Assembly: GCA_021811525.1 (NCBI GenBank) | Contig: JAJZOK010000052.1 | Span: 1-5,976, forward strand | Direction of reading: 5' to 3' | Length of the DNA: 5,976 nucleotides | Source of the DNA: Thermoplasmata archaeon | GTDB lineage: Archaea > Thermoplasmatota > Thermoplasmata > Thermoplasmatales > Thermoplasmataceae | Shown: positions 1 through 5,976 of the stretch, in pieces | How positions within the stretch are numbered: position 1 is the first letter of the stretch | Layout of the letters: each line of letters starts with the position of its first letter | Made by a program: the position numbers and the translations under genes | Notes under the pieces: generated by a model | What the model saw: the letters and a program-made list of their open reading frames with translations, nothing else | Databases searched by the model: none | Told to the model about the DNA's origin: nothing

Positions 1-38
1 ATCTCTGTGAACCTTTGGGAGACTTCCAGAAAATTCAT
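1..38 (-). CDS. 5' end of an unidentified gene, cut by the window edge
   Basis: An ATG at 38-36 on the minus strand opens a frame that runs to the window edge without a stop and reads MNFLEVSQRFTE. It begins 22 nt after the stop of the MFS gene on the same strand, the spacing expected for the next gene of the truA-MFS unit. No clear Shine-Dalgarno motif precedes it; only a weak AAGG touches the ATG. Twelve residues are too few for identification. The pattern of an aromatic residue at position 3, small/hydrophobic residues at 6-7 and an aromatic at 10 recalls the start of archaeal ATP-dependent DNA ligases, but this is only a guess to test with the neighbouring sequence. A plus-strand frame ending at 45 is also open, so the call stays tentative. 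Confidence 0.35.
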   Translation of the reverse strand, partial: MNFLEVSQRFTE

Positions 39-60
39 GCCTTAATATCTGGACATTCTA

Positions 61-1269
61 TTAAACATTGATTTCTGTAACCTTTGGCTTTCCTCTCATC
101 TCTGATCGCATATAGAAGCCAGCAGCAGCACAGGCCAAGCCTAATCCTCCAAGGAATATCCAAGAACTTTCGAAGCCCCTGTAATAAGCGATTAGGGTAA
201 AAACCGCAGGAGAGAAAGCACCTATGATATTCTGGACAAAATTGACAAATGAAAGTGAAAAGGAAAGCATTCCCCTGTCAGGAGTCCTTTCCACCACAAG
301 TGTATACAGCATGCTGAGGGAGTTTACTGTAAGGACTCCGAGAACAGCCATCAATGCCACCAGTAAGTAGTATTGATAGACAAATGCAACTAGCATGGTA
401 AGGACTGCCAGCAGTATGGTGGATCCCAGGAAAAGCATGATTCGCCTCTTGACTACCCCGAAGATGTAGCCTCCAAGGCCCCCTCCGAGGAATCCGGCCA
501 TCAGGTAGATTGTCCCCAGGGAACTTGCATAGTTGGCAGCGAAATTCAGCTGCGATTCTGCATAGTAGACAAACAGCTGCCCTATTACTGTTTCAGTGAG
601 TATCCCTGCAAGGGCTATTATTGGAAGAAGCCAGATAATTGGAGTTCGAAGCACATCACCTGCTCTCCTGAATATATTGACTCTGTTCTCCGGAACAGGC
701 TTGTAGGCGCGAAGGACGTAGAGGTTTTCCGCTGCAAGGAACAGCATCACAGCTCCAGCAAAGAAGAGCGGGGGCCTCCATCCAAATATCTGGTCAAGAA
801 AATTCCAGCCAATTATGCCCATGCCTCCCCCAAGGTTGAATGAACCGTTGAACAATCCAACGTAAAAGCTATACCTGTCCCTTGGCACAATATCGGCAAT
901 GAGGCCCAGTGCGGGGGAAAAGAAAAGTGCAGAACCGATGCCAGCGAAAAGCCTGAAAGTGAAAAGTTGGAAGAGATTCTGGGACAGCCCGGTTAAGACT
1001 ACGGAAGCCCCTAGAATGCTTATTCCTAGAACTGAGGTGTACCTGTTCCCTATTCTTGAAGCAAGAAGTCCCCCAACCATCTGAAATGTTGACAACCCAA
1101 TGTAAAAAGCCGTAGTTATTACGCCGAGCTGCACAAGCTGCAGCTTAAGGTCATGTGAGATGTAGGAGAGGCCCGGGGCAACATTGAACCAGTTCAGTGC
1201 ATAAACAGCCCTGGAAGCATTTATAGAGCCAGCCTGAAACCGGTAACCCACGTTCAATCTGATGCCCAT
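61..1269 (-). CDS. MFS transporter, 12 transmembrane helices, substrate unknown
   Basis: This 402-residue protein is almost entirely hydrophobic and fits a complete Major Facilitator Superfamily secondary transporter in the cytoplasmic membrane. I place about twelve helices near residues 18-37, 47-69, 77-98, 101-125, 134-156, 163-186, 208-232, 245-272, 276-297, 299-325, 336-357 and 366-387, with a polar central loop near 187-207 rich in Arg and Pro. Between helices 2 and 3 lies a motif A version, GGLLASRIGNR (66-76), in which the usual acidic residue is Ser71. Helix 4 carries the RxxxGxG pattern (Arg106, Gly110, Gly112). The substrate cannot be read from the sequence. The ATG at 1269 lies 20 nt after the truA stop and has no Shine-Dalgarno motif, so it is probably cotranscribed with truA or served by a weak promoter in the truA tail. 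Family call is secure; specificity is open. Confidence 0.88.
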   Translation of the reverse strand: MGIRLNVGYRFQAGSINASRAVYALNWFNVAPGLSYISHDLKLQLVQLGVITTAFYIGLSTFQMVGGLLASRIGNRYTSVLGISILGASVVLTGLSQNLFQLFTFRLFAGIGSALFFSPALGLIADIVPRDRYSFYVGLFNGSFNLGGGMGIIGWNFLDQIFGWRPPLFFAGAVMLFLAAENLYVLRAYKPVPENRVNIFRRAGDVLRTPIIWLLPIIALAGILTETVIGQLFVYYAESQLNFAANYASSLGTIYLMAGFLGGGLGGYIFGVVKRRIMLFLGSTILLAVLTMLVAFVYQYYLLVALMAVLGVLTVNSLSMLYTLVVERTPDRGMLSFSLSFVNFVQNIIGAFSPAVFTLIAYYRGFESSWIFLGGLGLACAAAGFYMRSEMRGKPKVTEINV

Positions 1270-1289
1270 CTTGTATTATTAGTTGAGGA

Positions 1290-2048
1290 TTATTTTGTCA
1301 GAAAAGCAAAATTTTCCATTACATCAGTCCGCAGCTTCTGTTGCAAAAGCATTGATTTGAACTGTTTCTTCTTGGAGATGCTTATGCCTTCAGTAAAATC
1401 AATTTCCTCATAGACCATGTCCTTCAGGATGAGCCCCTCTGGATCCATGAGTCTGGGGTACTTTTCACTCAGGGAAAATGGATCCGGCTGCTTTTCAGAA
1501 AATGACTGCTCCAGAGCATAAGCTGTTATGGACCGTATCTGGTTCCATAAGAAACTCCTTGCCTTATAGTCTATATATATCCTGTTCCCTCTGCTGCCAA
1601 TGGATATGGATCTTATTGTTCTAACGGGATTGCGGCCATCCATCCTGCAGAAGTTGCGGTAGTCATGCTGGCCACGGAATGGCTTTAAAGCCTGCCTCAA
1701 AAAAGGGCCCGCCTCATCTTTTTGTATAAGGTACCTGTAAGTTTTGTAATCACAATGCCTTGGGTTGAAACTCTCATTTACCATAGCATAGCTGTGGAAT
1801 GCCATATCCGGAATCTTGCCATTGAGTAACCCCAGAACCATTGAAGGTTTCCTGTCTGTATCAACTACGAAAGCATTGGAAACTGCTGAAACGCCGCGGT
1901 CAGTCCGTGCAGCGCATTGAATATTGTCGGAAATTTTCTCCCTGTTGAGCACGCTGAGAATGCAATCCTCAATGCTGTTGACGCCGTTTCCCCTCTGGAA
2001 ACCTGTAAACTGCCATCCAAAATATCCAAACTTGATTAGGAGCCGCAA
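1290..2048 (-). CDS. truA: tRNA pseudouridine(38-40) synthase TruA
   Basis: TruA isomerises uridines at positions 38-40 in the anticodon arm of tRNAs to pseudouridine in the cytoplasm. Numbered from the TTG at 2048 (252 residues), the catalytic motif ARTDRGVSA spans 47-55 with the nucleophile Asp50. The N-terminal strand carries YFGWQFTGFQR (9-19), where most relatives have YDGxxFxGFQ, so the motif Asp is Phe here. The active-site tyrosine motif KTYRYLI follows (102-108, Tyr104), then HDYRNF, a variant of the FLxxxVR motif, SFLWNQIR (165-172), and a C-terminal DPEGL (202-206). Length is normal for the family. The frame is open to a TTG at 2066, adding six residues, but I prefer 2048. It is where family homology should begin, it lies about 25 nt from the TATA element, and the 2066 codon sits only 4 nt from that element. 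It is the likely first gene of a unit with the MFS gene. Confidence 0.93.
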   Translation of the reverse strand: MRLLIKFGYFGWQFTGFQRGNGVNSIEDCILSVLNREKISDNIQCAARTDRGVSAVSNAFVVDTDRKPSMVLGLLNGKIPDMAFHSYAMVNESFNPRHCDYKTYRYLIQKDEAGPFLRQALKPFRGQHDYRNFCRMDGRNPVRTIRSISIGSRGNRIYIDYKARSFLWNQIRSITAYALEQSFSEKQPDPFSLSEKYPRLMDPEGLILKDMVYEEIDFTEGISISKKKQFKSMLLQQKLRTDVMENFAFLTK

Positions 2049-2064
2049 GCAATTGGTTAATACC

Positions 2065-2078
2065 AAGGATATTTAAGA
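2065..2078. promoter_or_regulatory. Shared divergent TATA/BRE element between truA and the reductase gene
   Basis: The core ATATTTAAG (2069-2077) is nearly palindromic and reads CTTAAATAT on the minus strand, a good match to archaeal box A. On the plus strand a purine stretch AAGGA (2065-2069) precedes it, as expected for a BRE; on the minus strand the flank is ACCAAT. The centre (about 2073.5) is about 24-25 nt from the GTG at 2098 and 25-26 nt from the TTG at 2048. This matches the usual archaeal TATA-to-start distance, so transcripts in both directions would begin at or within a base or two of the start codon. No Shine-Dalgarno motif precedes either start, which agrees with leaderless mRNAs. 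The element is seen in the sequence; its activity in both directions is inferred. Confidence 0.55.
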
Positions 2079-2097
2079 TTGGTCTGTTTTCCAAGAT

Positions 2098-3075
2098 GTG
2101 ATTCGCGTTGCAGGCCTTGGAGCCTCCGGTTCTTACCTGTTCAGGAGGCTCAAGGATGGTGGTTTTGATGCCATAGGATATGACCCCAAGAAGCCTGGTT
2201 TCTACATACCCTGCGGTTATGCGGTGAATTTTGAAAAACTCAAGGAACTTTTAAGGAATGTAAACATAGATGCCAGAGATTACATTGAAGCGACTGCTGA
2301 TACTGTTACGTTCGCAAGCGATTCTGGAATCCATATTGATTTGCCTTCAAGGGGATTTTGCACAATAGACAAGAATCGCCTTGAAATAGATATATTGGGC
2401 GACTGCGAATTTGAAAGAAGAATGGCTCCTGCCAAAACAGATGAGCATATACTCGTCGATGCAACCGGTATCTCCAGGCATTACCTTGGAATTGCACGCG
2501 GTGATTTGCAGATGAGAACTAAGGAGTACCTAACCGAGACTGCACCGGAGAAAGGGTTCCACTTCAGATATTTTCCTTCAGGGAGAGGCTACTACTGGGT
2601 TTTTCCTTTAAAGAATGGTTATCATATCGGCGCCGGAGGAGATACCATTGATATAGTGTCAGACGCCCTCAATGGCATAAATGACGCAAAGAGGGTTATG
2701 TCACGAAATATCAGGCTCGCCCCTCTCTTCGACCAGGCATACTCAGGAAATATAATTGGAATTGGGGAAGCTATTGGCACAGTAAGCCCAATCACTGGTG
2801 AAGGTATCATTCCATCCATGGAATCTGCGGATATTCTGTACAATTGCATTTCAAGGTACGATGATTTGGAGACCCTAAAAGAACGATACGTAGCTGAAAT
2901 AAAGAAAAAATTCAGGAGATACGAGAAGCTCTTCTCCCTTCTTATGAATGCGAGACAAGGCAGGTTGAAAAAGTTTGGAAACCTTTCTGCTATTTCCAGC
3001 GCCAAGGAAGATTTCCAGAACTTCGGCATACAACTTGAGATTCTAAAGGTGCTAAAACAACTTGCAAAGAATTAA
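2098..3075 (+). CDS. FAD-dependent oxidoreductase, geranylgeranyl reductase family (short form)
   Basis: Members of this flavoprotein family reduce double bonds in isoprenoid chains, in archaea mainly those of geranylgeranyl ether lipids at the membrane. The 325-residue protein starts with a Rossmann strand and dinucleotide loop GLGASG (6-11), ending in Asp29 where the ribose of FAD is usually held by an acidic residue. PCGYAVN (38-44) matches the family's PCGG loop with its Cys. Further on come DATG (121-124), the substrate-cavity signature YYWVFP (165-170), and the FAD-closing segment GIGEAIG...TGEGI (221-237), with Glu224 where Asp is common. Family members are usually about 390-450 residues; this one ends soon after the FAD domain, leaving a short basic helical tail (255-325). 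The start is GTG at 2098, apparently leaderless. It is divergent from truA and convergent with leuS. It is probably a paralogue of the main lipid reductase; the exact substrate is unknown. Confidence 0.8.
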   Translation: MIRVAGLGASGSYLFRRLKDGGFDAIGYDPKKPGFYIPCGYAVNFEKLKELLRNVNIDARDYIEATADTVTFASDSGIHIDLPSRGFCTIDKNRLEIDILGDCEFERRMAPAKTDEHILVDATGISRHYLGIARGDLQMRTKEYLTETAPEKGFHFRYFPSGRGYYWVFPLKNGYHIGAGGDTIDIVSDALNGINDAKRVMSRNIRLAPLFDQAYSGNIIGIGEAIGTVSPITGEGIIPSMESADILYNCISRYDDLETLKERYVAEIKKKFRRYEKLFSLLMNARQGRLKKFGNLSAISSAKEDFQNFGIQLEILKVLKQLAKN

Positions 3076-3090
3076 GCTCAGGGCCAGTTA

Positions 3091-3109
3091 GATTGAGACG
3101 GCTCAAATC
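3091..3109 (+). other. Small hairpin after the reductase stop codon
   Basis: TTGAG (3093-3097) and CTCAA (3102-3106) form a perfect 5-bp stem with an ACGG loop, extendable by two pairs across one bulged A (3107). It lies 17 nt after the stop of the reductase gene. A second GCTCA at 3076-3080 could pair with TGAG (3094-3097) instead. No long T tract follows, so it is not a classical terminator. It may only mark the 3' end of the transcript, and a stem this short can arise by chance. Confidence 0.25.
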
Positions 3110-3153
3110 CAACCTTTATCCCTAATTTGTGTTCAAGAGGACTATTCCACTGC

Positions 3154-3158
3154 AAAAA
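3154..3158 (-). terminator. Possible T-tract terminator of leuS
   Basis: On the minus strand a run of five T residues (in CATTCATTTTTGC) lies 24 nt after the leuS stop codon. Archaeal RNA polymerase often stops at short T tracts without a hairpin. The run is short and single, so support is weak. The rest of the 107 bp spacer between the two convergent genes shows no gene. Confidence 0.25.
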
Positions 3159-3182
3159 TGAATGGGCCAAGGATGTGCAAAG

Positions 3183-5924
3183 TCAATTGAGTTTTATTAA
3201 GGGTCGGCCAGGCCATGCATTCTTCTTTCCTGGATAGATCTTTGCCTGAGAAACATTAATCTTGCAACCGAATAGATTTTCCAAGTACTCCTTATTTCTT
3301 GCGAGAATATCAAATTCATCAACAACTTCCAGGTTTACGTTCTTCCTTATTTTCATGAATTCCGGTATGAGCGGTTTAAGATTGTTCGGTAAATCTTTCA
3401 GCCTGTTATCCATCATCTGAACAGCCGCTTCCCTCACCTCTTTGCCGCAGACCTCGATATCTATTGTTTTAGGGGAAATACCTGTTGCTTTCATGATCTC
3501 CCTGAGATCGGATACCGTCTGCTGAAGGTAGTTCTCTGTTATTATGACTGATCCATCAGACTTGCCTGTCTGAGTTATTGAAAACTCCTCAGTGCTGATA
3601 AAACCAGAATGCCCTGTTAAAAACCAGATTTCCTCGCAGGTGTGCGGTATGACTGGAGTCATTACCTTGAGCCACTGGTCCCTGATTTTTCCCACACAGG
3701 ATTGCACGTTTCCGCCCCTATTTTCAACGTATTTCAAGTCGTTGAGCACTTCATAGAATACGGAGATGTAAGCTCCCCTGATATCAAACGCATCCATCCT
3801 GGTAAAATAATCCTTCAGGTGGAGGTTAAACTTTGAAGCAAACCAATCCTCAACCTGTTTGTTTCCTGGCTGAACTTTTGCAGTTCCATTATTGAAGTAT
3901 TCTACGAACGATTCGTATTTTCTCCTTACAGCAGCGATTTCTGTTTCGTTCCAGTCCAGAACAGATGAAATATCGGCGCTCACAGCCACAAATAACCTGT
4001 AGAGATCTGCAGTGTACTTCGTGGAGATTTTCAGCAGGGAAATTGCATTGCCCTTGCTCTTAGATATCTTTGCCCCATTGGCCAGCAACAACCCGGAAAT
4101 GATTATCCCCTTCGGGTTGTCCCTCTTTGGAAGCAATGCAGCGTGATTCATTATGTAAAAGGCTAGATGGTTACTTATGTGAGGTGCTGCGGTGAGCCTA
4201 ATGTCTACACCGTACCAGTAATCCTTGGCAAGCCTGGCTTTCTTTGCAAGCTTTACAACCTTGCTGTCAAAGTGCTTTATGGATTCCTCAGTGCCATCAT
4301 TGTAAACGTACTCAATGATCTCATCTGGAATCTTCCCCAATAAATGGAAAATATCCGAAATACTCGGCTGATTAGTGTAAATTATAGGATATAAAGTAGA
4401 ATCAGATAGAGACTCTATTACCCATTCGTCATCAAATGGAAGTTTTGTGCCTATTCCTCTTCTTCTGGCGCAGGGCCTTTCCCTAAGCCAGTCGACGGCA
4501 TCATTCATGGCATTCCTGTAAAATTCAGGATAGAAGAGCATGGAATTGACCACTTCGTGGGAAGCTTTTTTCCACCAGTCAACTGAATAATCAATGAACC
4601 ACTGGTTAGAGAGAACAGCCACTATTACCTTTGACCCGCTTCTAGTCTGTGCCTTCCTTGATGTCTCGTAAAATATGAAACCTTCACCTCTCTGGAATAG
4701 TTCATTCTTGATCCCTTCCCTAGCCTTCTCCGATCCTAGGCCGGAAAAACTTCCGTTGTTTTCCATCATCTTTCCATCATAGAATTCAAGCTTGTAGAGC
4801 CTCTGGGTTGCTTCCTTTATCTTGTCGCTGTCCCTGAGTGAATGGATGCCCATTTCCTTAACAAGGGATTCCACAGTGCTCTTGTCTGTTCCGGAAAGGC
4901 TGAGGACTTTTATCGGTTCAAGATCAAGACCGGCATCCTTGATCGCCATGTAGTCCCAAACTGCGTGTCCGGGCACTGAATATACAACTCCGGTGCCGTT
5001 GTCAGGATCAACAAAACTTGAAGGGTATGCCCTGATTTTCCTGTGTTCCAGTGGAGTCTCGAATGTAGAGGAAAGAATCTCCGACTCCTTGACCGGTCCC
5101 ACTATTTCCAGGTTCTGGTGCTGGTATTGCATTTTTTCTAGTGCGTCTTCTGAAACCACATAGGTCTCACCATTCATTCGAAACTTAACATAACTGCAAT
5201 CTGGAGATATCCAGAGATTTGTGATACCGTAAACAGTTTCCGGCCGAAGTGAAGCAGCGATTAATGAAAAATCCTTCCCTTTGAATATTACTCCTGTAAA
5301 TTCCTCAATAGTTACCTTATCGATATCTCCATCCGAAATGTCATCCTCTCCAACAGCATTCCTGTCATTGATGCTGTAAAGCACCGGATATTCTCCATTC
5401 TTGATAAGACCTAGGGAGTTGAGTTTCCTGAACTGCCACTTGACAAACTCCTGGTAAAAGAGGTCTCCTGATGTGAATCTGCTGCGCCAGTCGATTGAAT
5501 AACCTAAGTTGGTGAAGTCCTTCACTATCCTTTCGGAGAAATAGGTTGCGATATTCTGGGGTTCCTTGAATTCCTCTATTCTTCTCTCTATGTCTTCTTC
5601 TTTCTCATATTCCCTGAGAGTGTCACGGTACAGTTGCAGCGTCTGCTTATCTCCTCTCCTTATTCTCTCAGAGAATGCAAGGATGGGCGTGCCACTCTGG
5701 TGGAACGCCATGGGAAATAATACGTTATATCCTGAGAGTCGTTTGTATCTGGCAATGATGTCCGCGGTTGTGTAAGTTCTGCCATGACCAACATGTAGTG
5801 AACTGTTGGTATATGGCCAGGGCACAGTGATGAAAAACTTCTTCCTGCCCGGATCAGGTTCTGGTTCAAAGATTCCTGCTTCCAGCCACTTCTGCTGCCA
5901 CTTTCTCTCCACGGAGGGATCCAT
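3183..5924 (-). CDS. leuS: Leucyl-tRNA synthetase, archaeal type
   Basis: LeuRS attaches leucine to tRNA-Leu in the cytoplasm. The 913-residue class I enzyme has HVGH (44-47) as its HIGH motif, followed by GRTYTTADIIARY and FHQSGTPI, typical of archaeal/eukaryotic LeuRS. The CP1 editing domain (about 195-440) contains RPETVYG (227-233) and GTGVVYSVP (310-318), with Asp324 in the position that binds the amino group of mischarged amino acids, so editing looks intact. ARRRGIGT (486-493) and WVIESLSDSTLY (501-512) follow, then KISKS (619-623) as the KMSKS loop. The anticodon-binding helical domain and the archaeal C-terminal extension fill about 680-913. Two departures from relatives: SRKAQTRSGSK (422-432) lacks the Cys pair often seen there, and LTAAPHIS (577-584) replaces the usual SGxDLI stretch. 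The ATG at 5924 has GGAG seven nt upstream and lies 4 nt after a probable upstream gene. Complete, with a family-typical length slightly on the short side. Confidence 0.97.
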   Translation of the reverse strand: MDPSVERKWQQKWLEAGIFEPEPDPGRKKFFITVPWPYTNSSLHVGHGRTYTTADIIARYKRLSGYNVLFPMAFHQSGTPILAFSERIRRGDKQTLQLYRDTLREYEKEEDIERRIEEFKEPQNIATYFSERIVKDFTNLGYSIDWRSRFTSGDLFYQEFVKWQFRKLNSLGLIKNGEYPVLYSINDRNAVGEDDISDGDIDKVTIEEFTGVIFKGKDFSLIAASLRPETVYGITNLWISPDCSYVKFRMNGETYVVSEDALEKMQYQHQNLEIVGPVKESEILSSTFETPLEHRKIRAYPSSFVDPDNGTGVVYSVPGHAVWDYMAIKDAGLDLEPIKVLSLSGTDKSTVESLVKEMGIHSLRDSDKIKEATQRLYKLEFYDGKMMENNGSFSGLGSEKAREGIKNELFQRGEGFIFYETSRKAQTRSGSKVIVAVLSNQWFIDYSVDWWKKASHEVVNSMLFYPEFYRNAMNDAVDWLRERPCARRRGIGTKLPFDDEWVIESLSDSTLYPIIYTNQPSISDIFHLLGKIPDEIIEYVYNDGTEESIKHFDSKVVKLAKKARLAKDYWYGVDIRLTAAPHISNHLAFYIMNHAALLPKRDNPKGIIISGLLLANGAKISKSKGNAISLLKISTKYTADLYRLFVAVSADISSVLDWNETEIAAVRRKYESFVEYFNNGTAKVQPGNKQVEDWFASKFNLHLKDYFTRMDAFDIRGAYISVFYEVLNDLKYVENRGGNVQSCVGKIRDQWLKVMTPVIPHTCEEIWFLTGHSGFISTEEFSITQTGKSDGSVIITENYLQQTVSDLREIMKATGISPKTIDIEVCGKEVREAAVQMMDNRLKDLPNNLKPLIPEFMKIRKNVNLEVVDEFDILARNKEYLENLFGCKINVSQAKIYPGKKNAWPGRPLIKLN

Positions 5925-5928
5925 GTTA

Positions 5929-5976
5929 TTACTCCACTATGAGCACAGCCGCGGAAATGACAGTCGTCCATTCACC
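5929..5976 (-). CDS. 3' end of an unidentified gene upstream of leuS
   Basis: On the minus strand one frame is open from the window edge for 15 codons, reading GEWTTVISAAVLIVE, and closes with a TAA at 5931-5929 followed directly by a second TAA. The stop is 4 nt from the leuS ATG, and the leuS Shine-Dalgarno motif overlaps the last codons, the usual arrangement inside an archaeal operon. The residues are hydrophobic and could be a strand or membrane segment. The fragment is too short to identify and could be chance, since 15 open codons are not rare. Confidence 0.4.
   Translation of the reverse strand, partial: GEWTTVISAAVLIVE
5932..5937 (-). promoter_or_regulatory. Shine-Dalgarno site of leuS
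   Basis: GTGGAG at 5937-5932 on the minus strand contains GGAG, complementary to the 3' end of archaeal 16S rRNA, with a 7-nt spacer to the ATG at 5924. It supports this start codon. It contrasts with truA, the reductase gene and the MFS gene, none of which has such a site, and suggests that leuS is an internal gene of its operon. Confidence 0.6.

Noticed and set aside
2622..3029. A 135-codon open frame on the minus strand inside the reductase gene
   Set aside because: It lies wholly opposite a gene with clear family motifs, and its translation shows no recognisable domain. It is best explained as an antisense shadow.
3074..3113. tRNA-like look: a D-arm-like AAGCTCAG...TTAGATTGAG and a T-arm-like GGCTCAAATCC
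   Set aside because: There is no acceptor stem, no anticodon arm, the D-loop is too long, and the T-stem pairs at only three of five positions. tRNAscan-SE or Infernal would settle it; I expect no hit.
3159..3188. Short plus-strand frame starting ATGAATGGG in the convergent spacer
   Set aside because: It has only nine codons, no ribosome site, and ends within the 3' end of leuS; no support as a gene.
5826..5870. GTGATGA resembling the C box of a C/D guide RNA
   Set aside because: No D box (CTGA) stands at a suitable distance and no C'/D' pair is present; the site lies opposite leuS coding sequence and is probably chance.
5660..5971. A 103-codon minus-strand frame overlapping the leuS start
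   Set aside because: It is out of frame with leuS, which carries the HIGH motif here, and its composition (many Ser, Arg and Pro) looks like a frame shadow.
1..5976. Defence island, mobile element, CRISPR array or other new system
   Set aside because: The four complete genes are all housekeeping or common families, and I saw no transposase, terminal inverted repeats, repeat arrays or compositional break.

Overview
The window reads as ordinary chromosomal DNA of an archaeon, most probably from the Thermoplasmata (Thermoplasmatales-like). The grounds are a leucyl-tRNA synthetase of the archaeal/eukaryotic type, a geranylgeranyl-reductase-family flavoprotein typical of ether-lipid makers, an archaeal-looking TATA element with start codons at the distance expected for leaderless mRNAs, frequent AGG/AGA arginine codons, and moderate GC. 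The assignment to an order is inference from protein style, not from a marker gene.

Layout from left to right. Positions 1-38 (minus strand) hold what looks like the first codons of a gene cut by the window edge. Positions 61-1269 (minus) encode a 12-helix MFS transporter. Positions 1290-2048 (minus; frame open to 2066) encode TruA, the tRNA pseudouridine synthase for the anticodon arm. truA, the transporter and the edge gene follow each other with gaps of about 20 nt and probably form one transcription unit. A 31-49 bp gap with one AT-rich, nearly palindromic TATA element then separates truA from a plus-strand gene at 2098-3075, a short FAD-dependent oxidoreductase of the geranylgeranyl reductase family. 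That gene converges on leuS (3183-5924, minus), with a 107 bp spacer between their stop codons. A probable end of another minus-strand gene lies at 5929-5976, four bases before the leuS start, so leuS is likely not the first gene of its unit.

Functionally the window mixes translation (leuS charging tRNA-Leu, truA modifying tRNA), probable lipid reduction and an uncharacterised transporter. I see no mobile element, CRISPR array, rRNA or credible tRNA gene, and no sign of a new multi-gene system. The most interesting signal is the compact divergent promoter: its TATA centre (about 2073.5) lies almost the same distance from a GTG start at 2098 and a TTG start at 2048, suggesting two leaderless mRNAs, both with non-ATG starts, from one shared element. 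Secondary points are unusual residues in LeuRS and the short, unassigned reductase paralogue.
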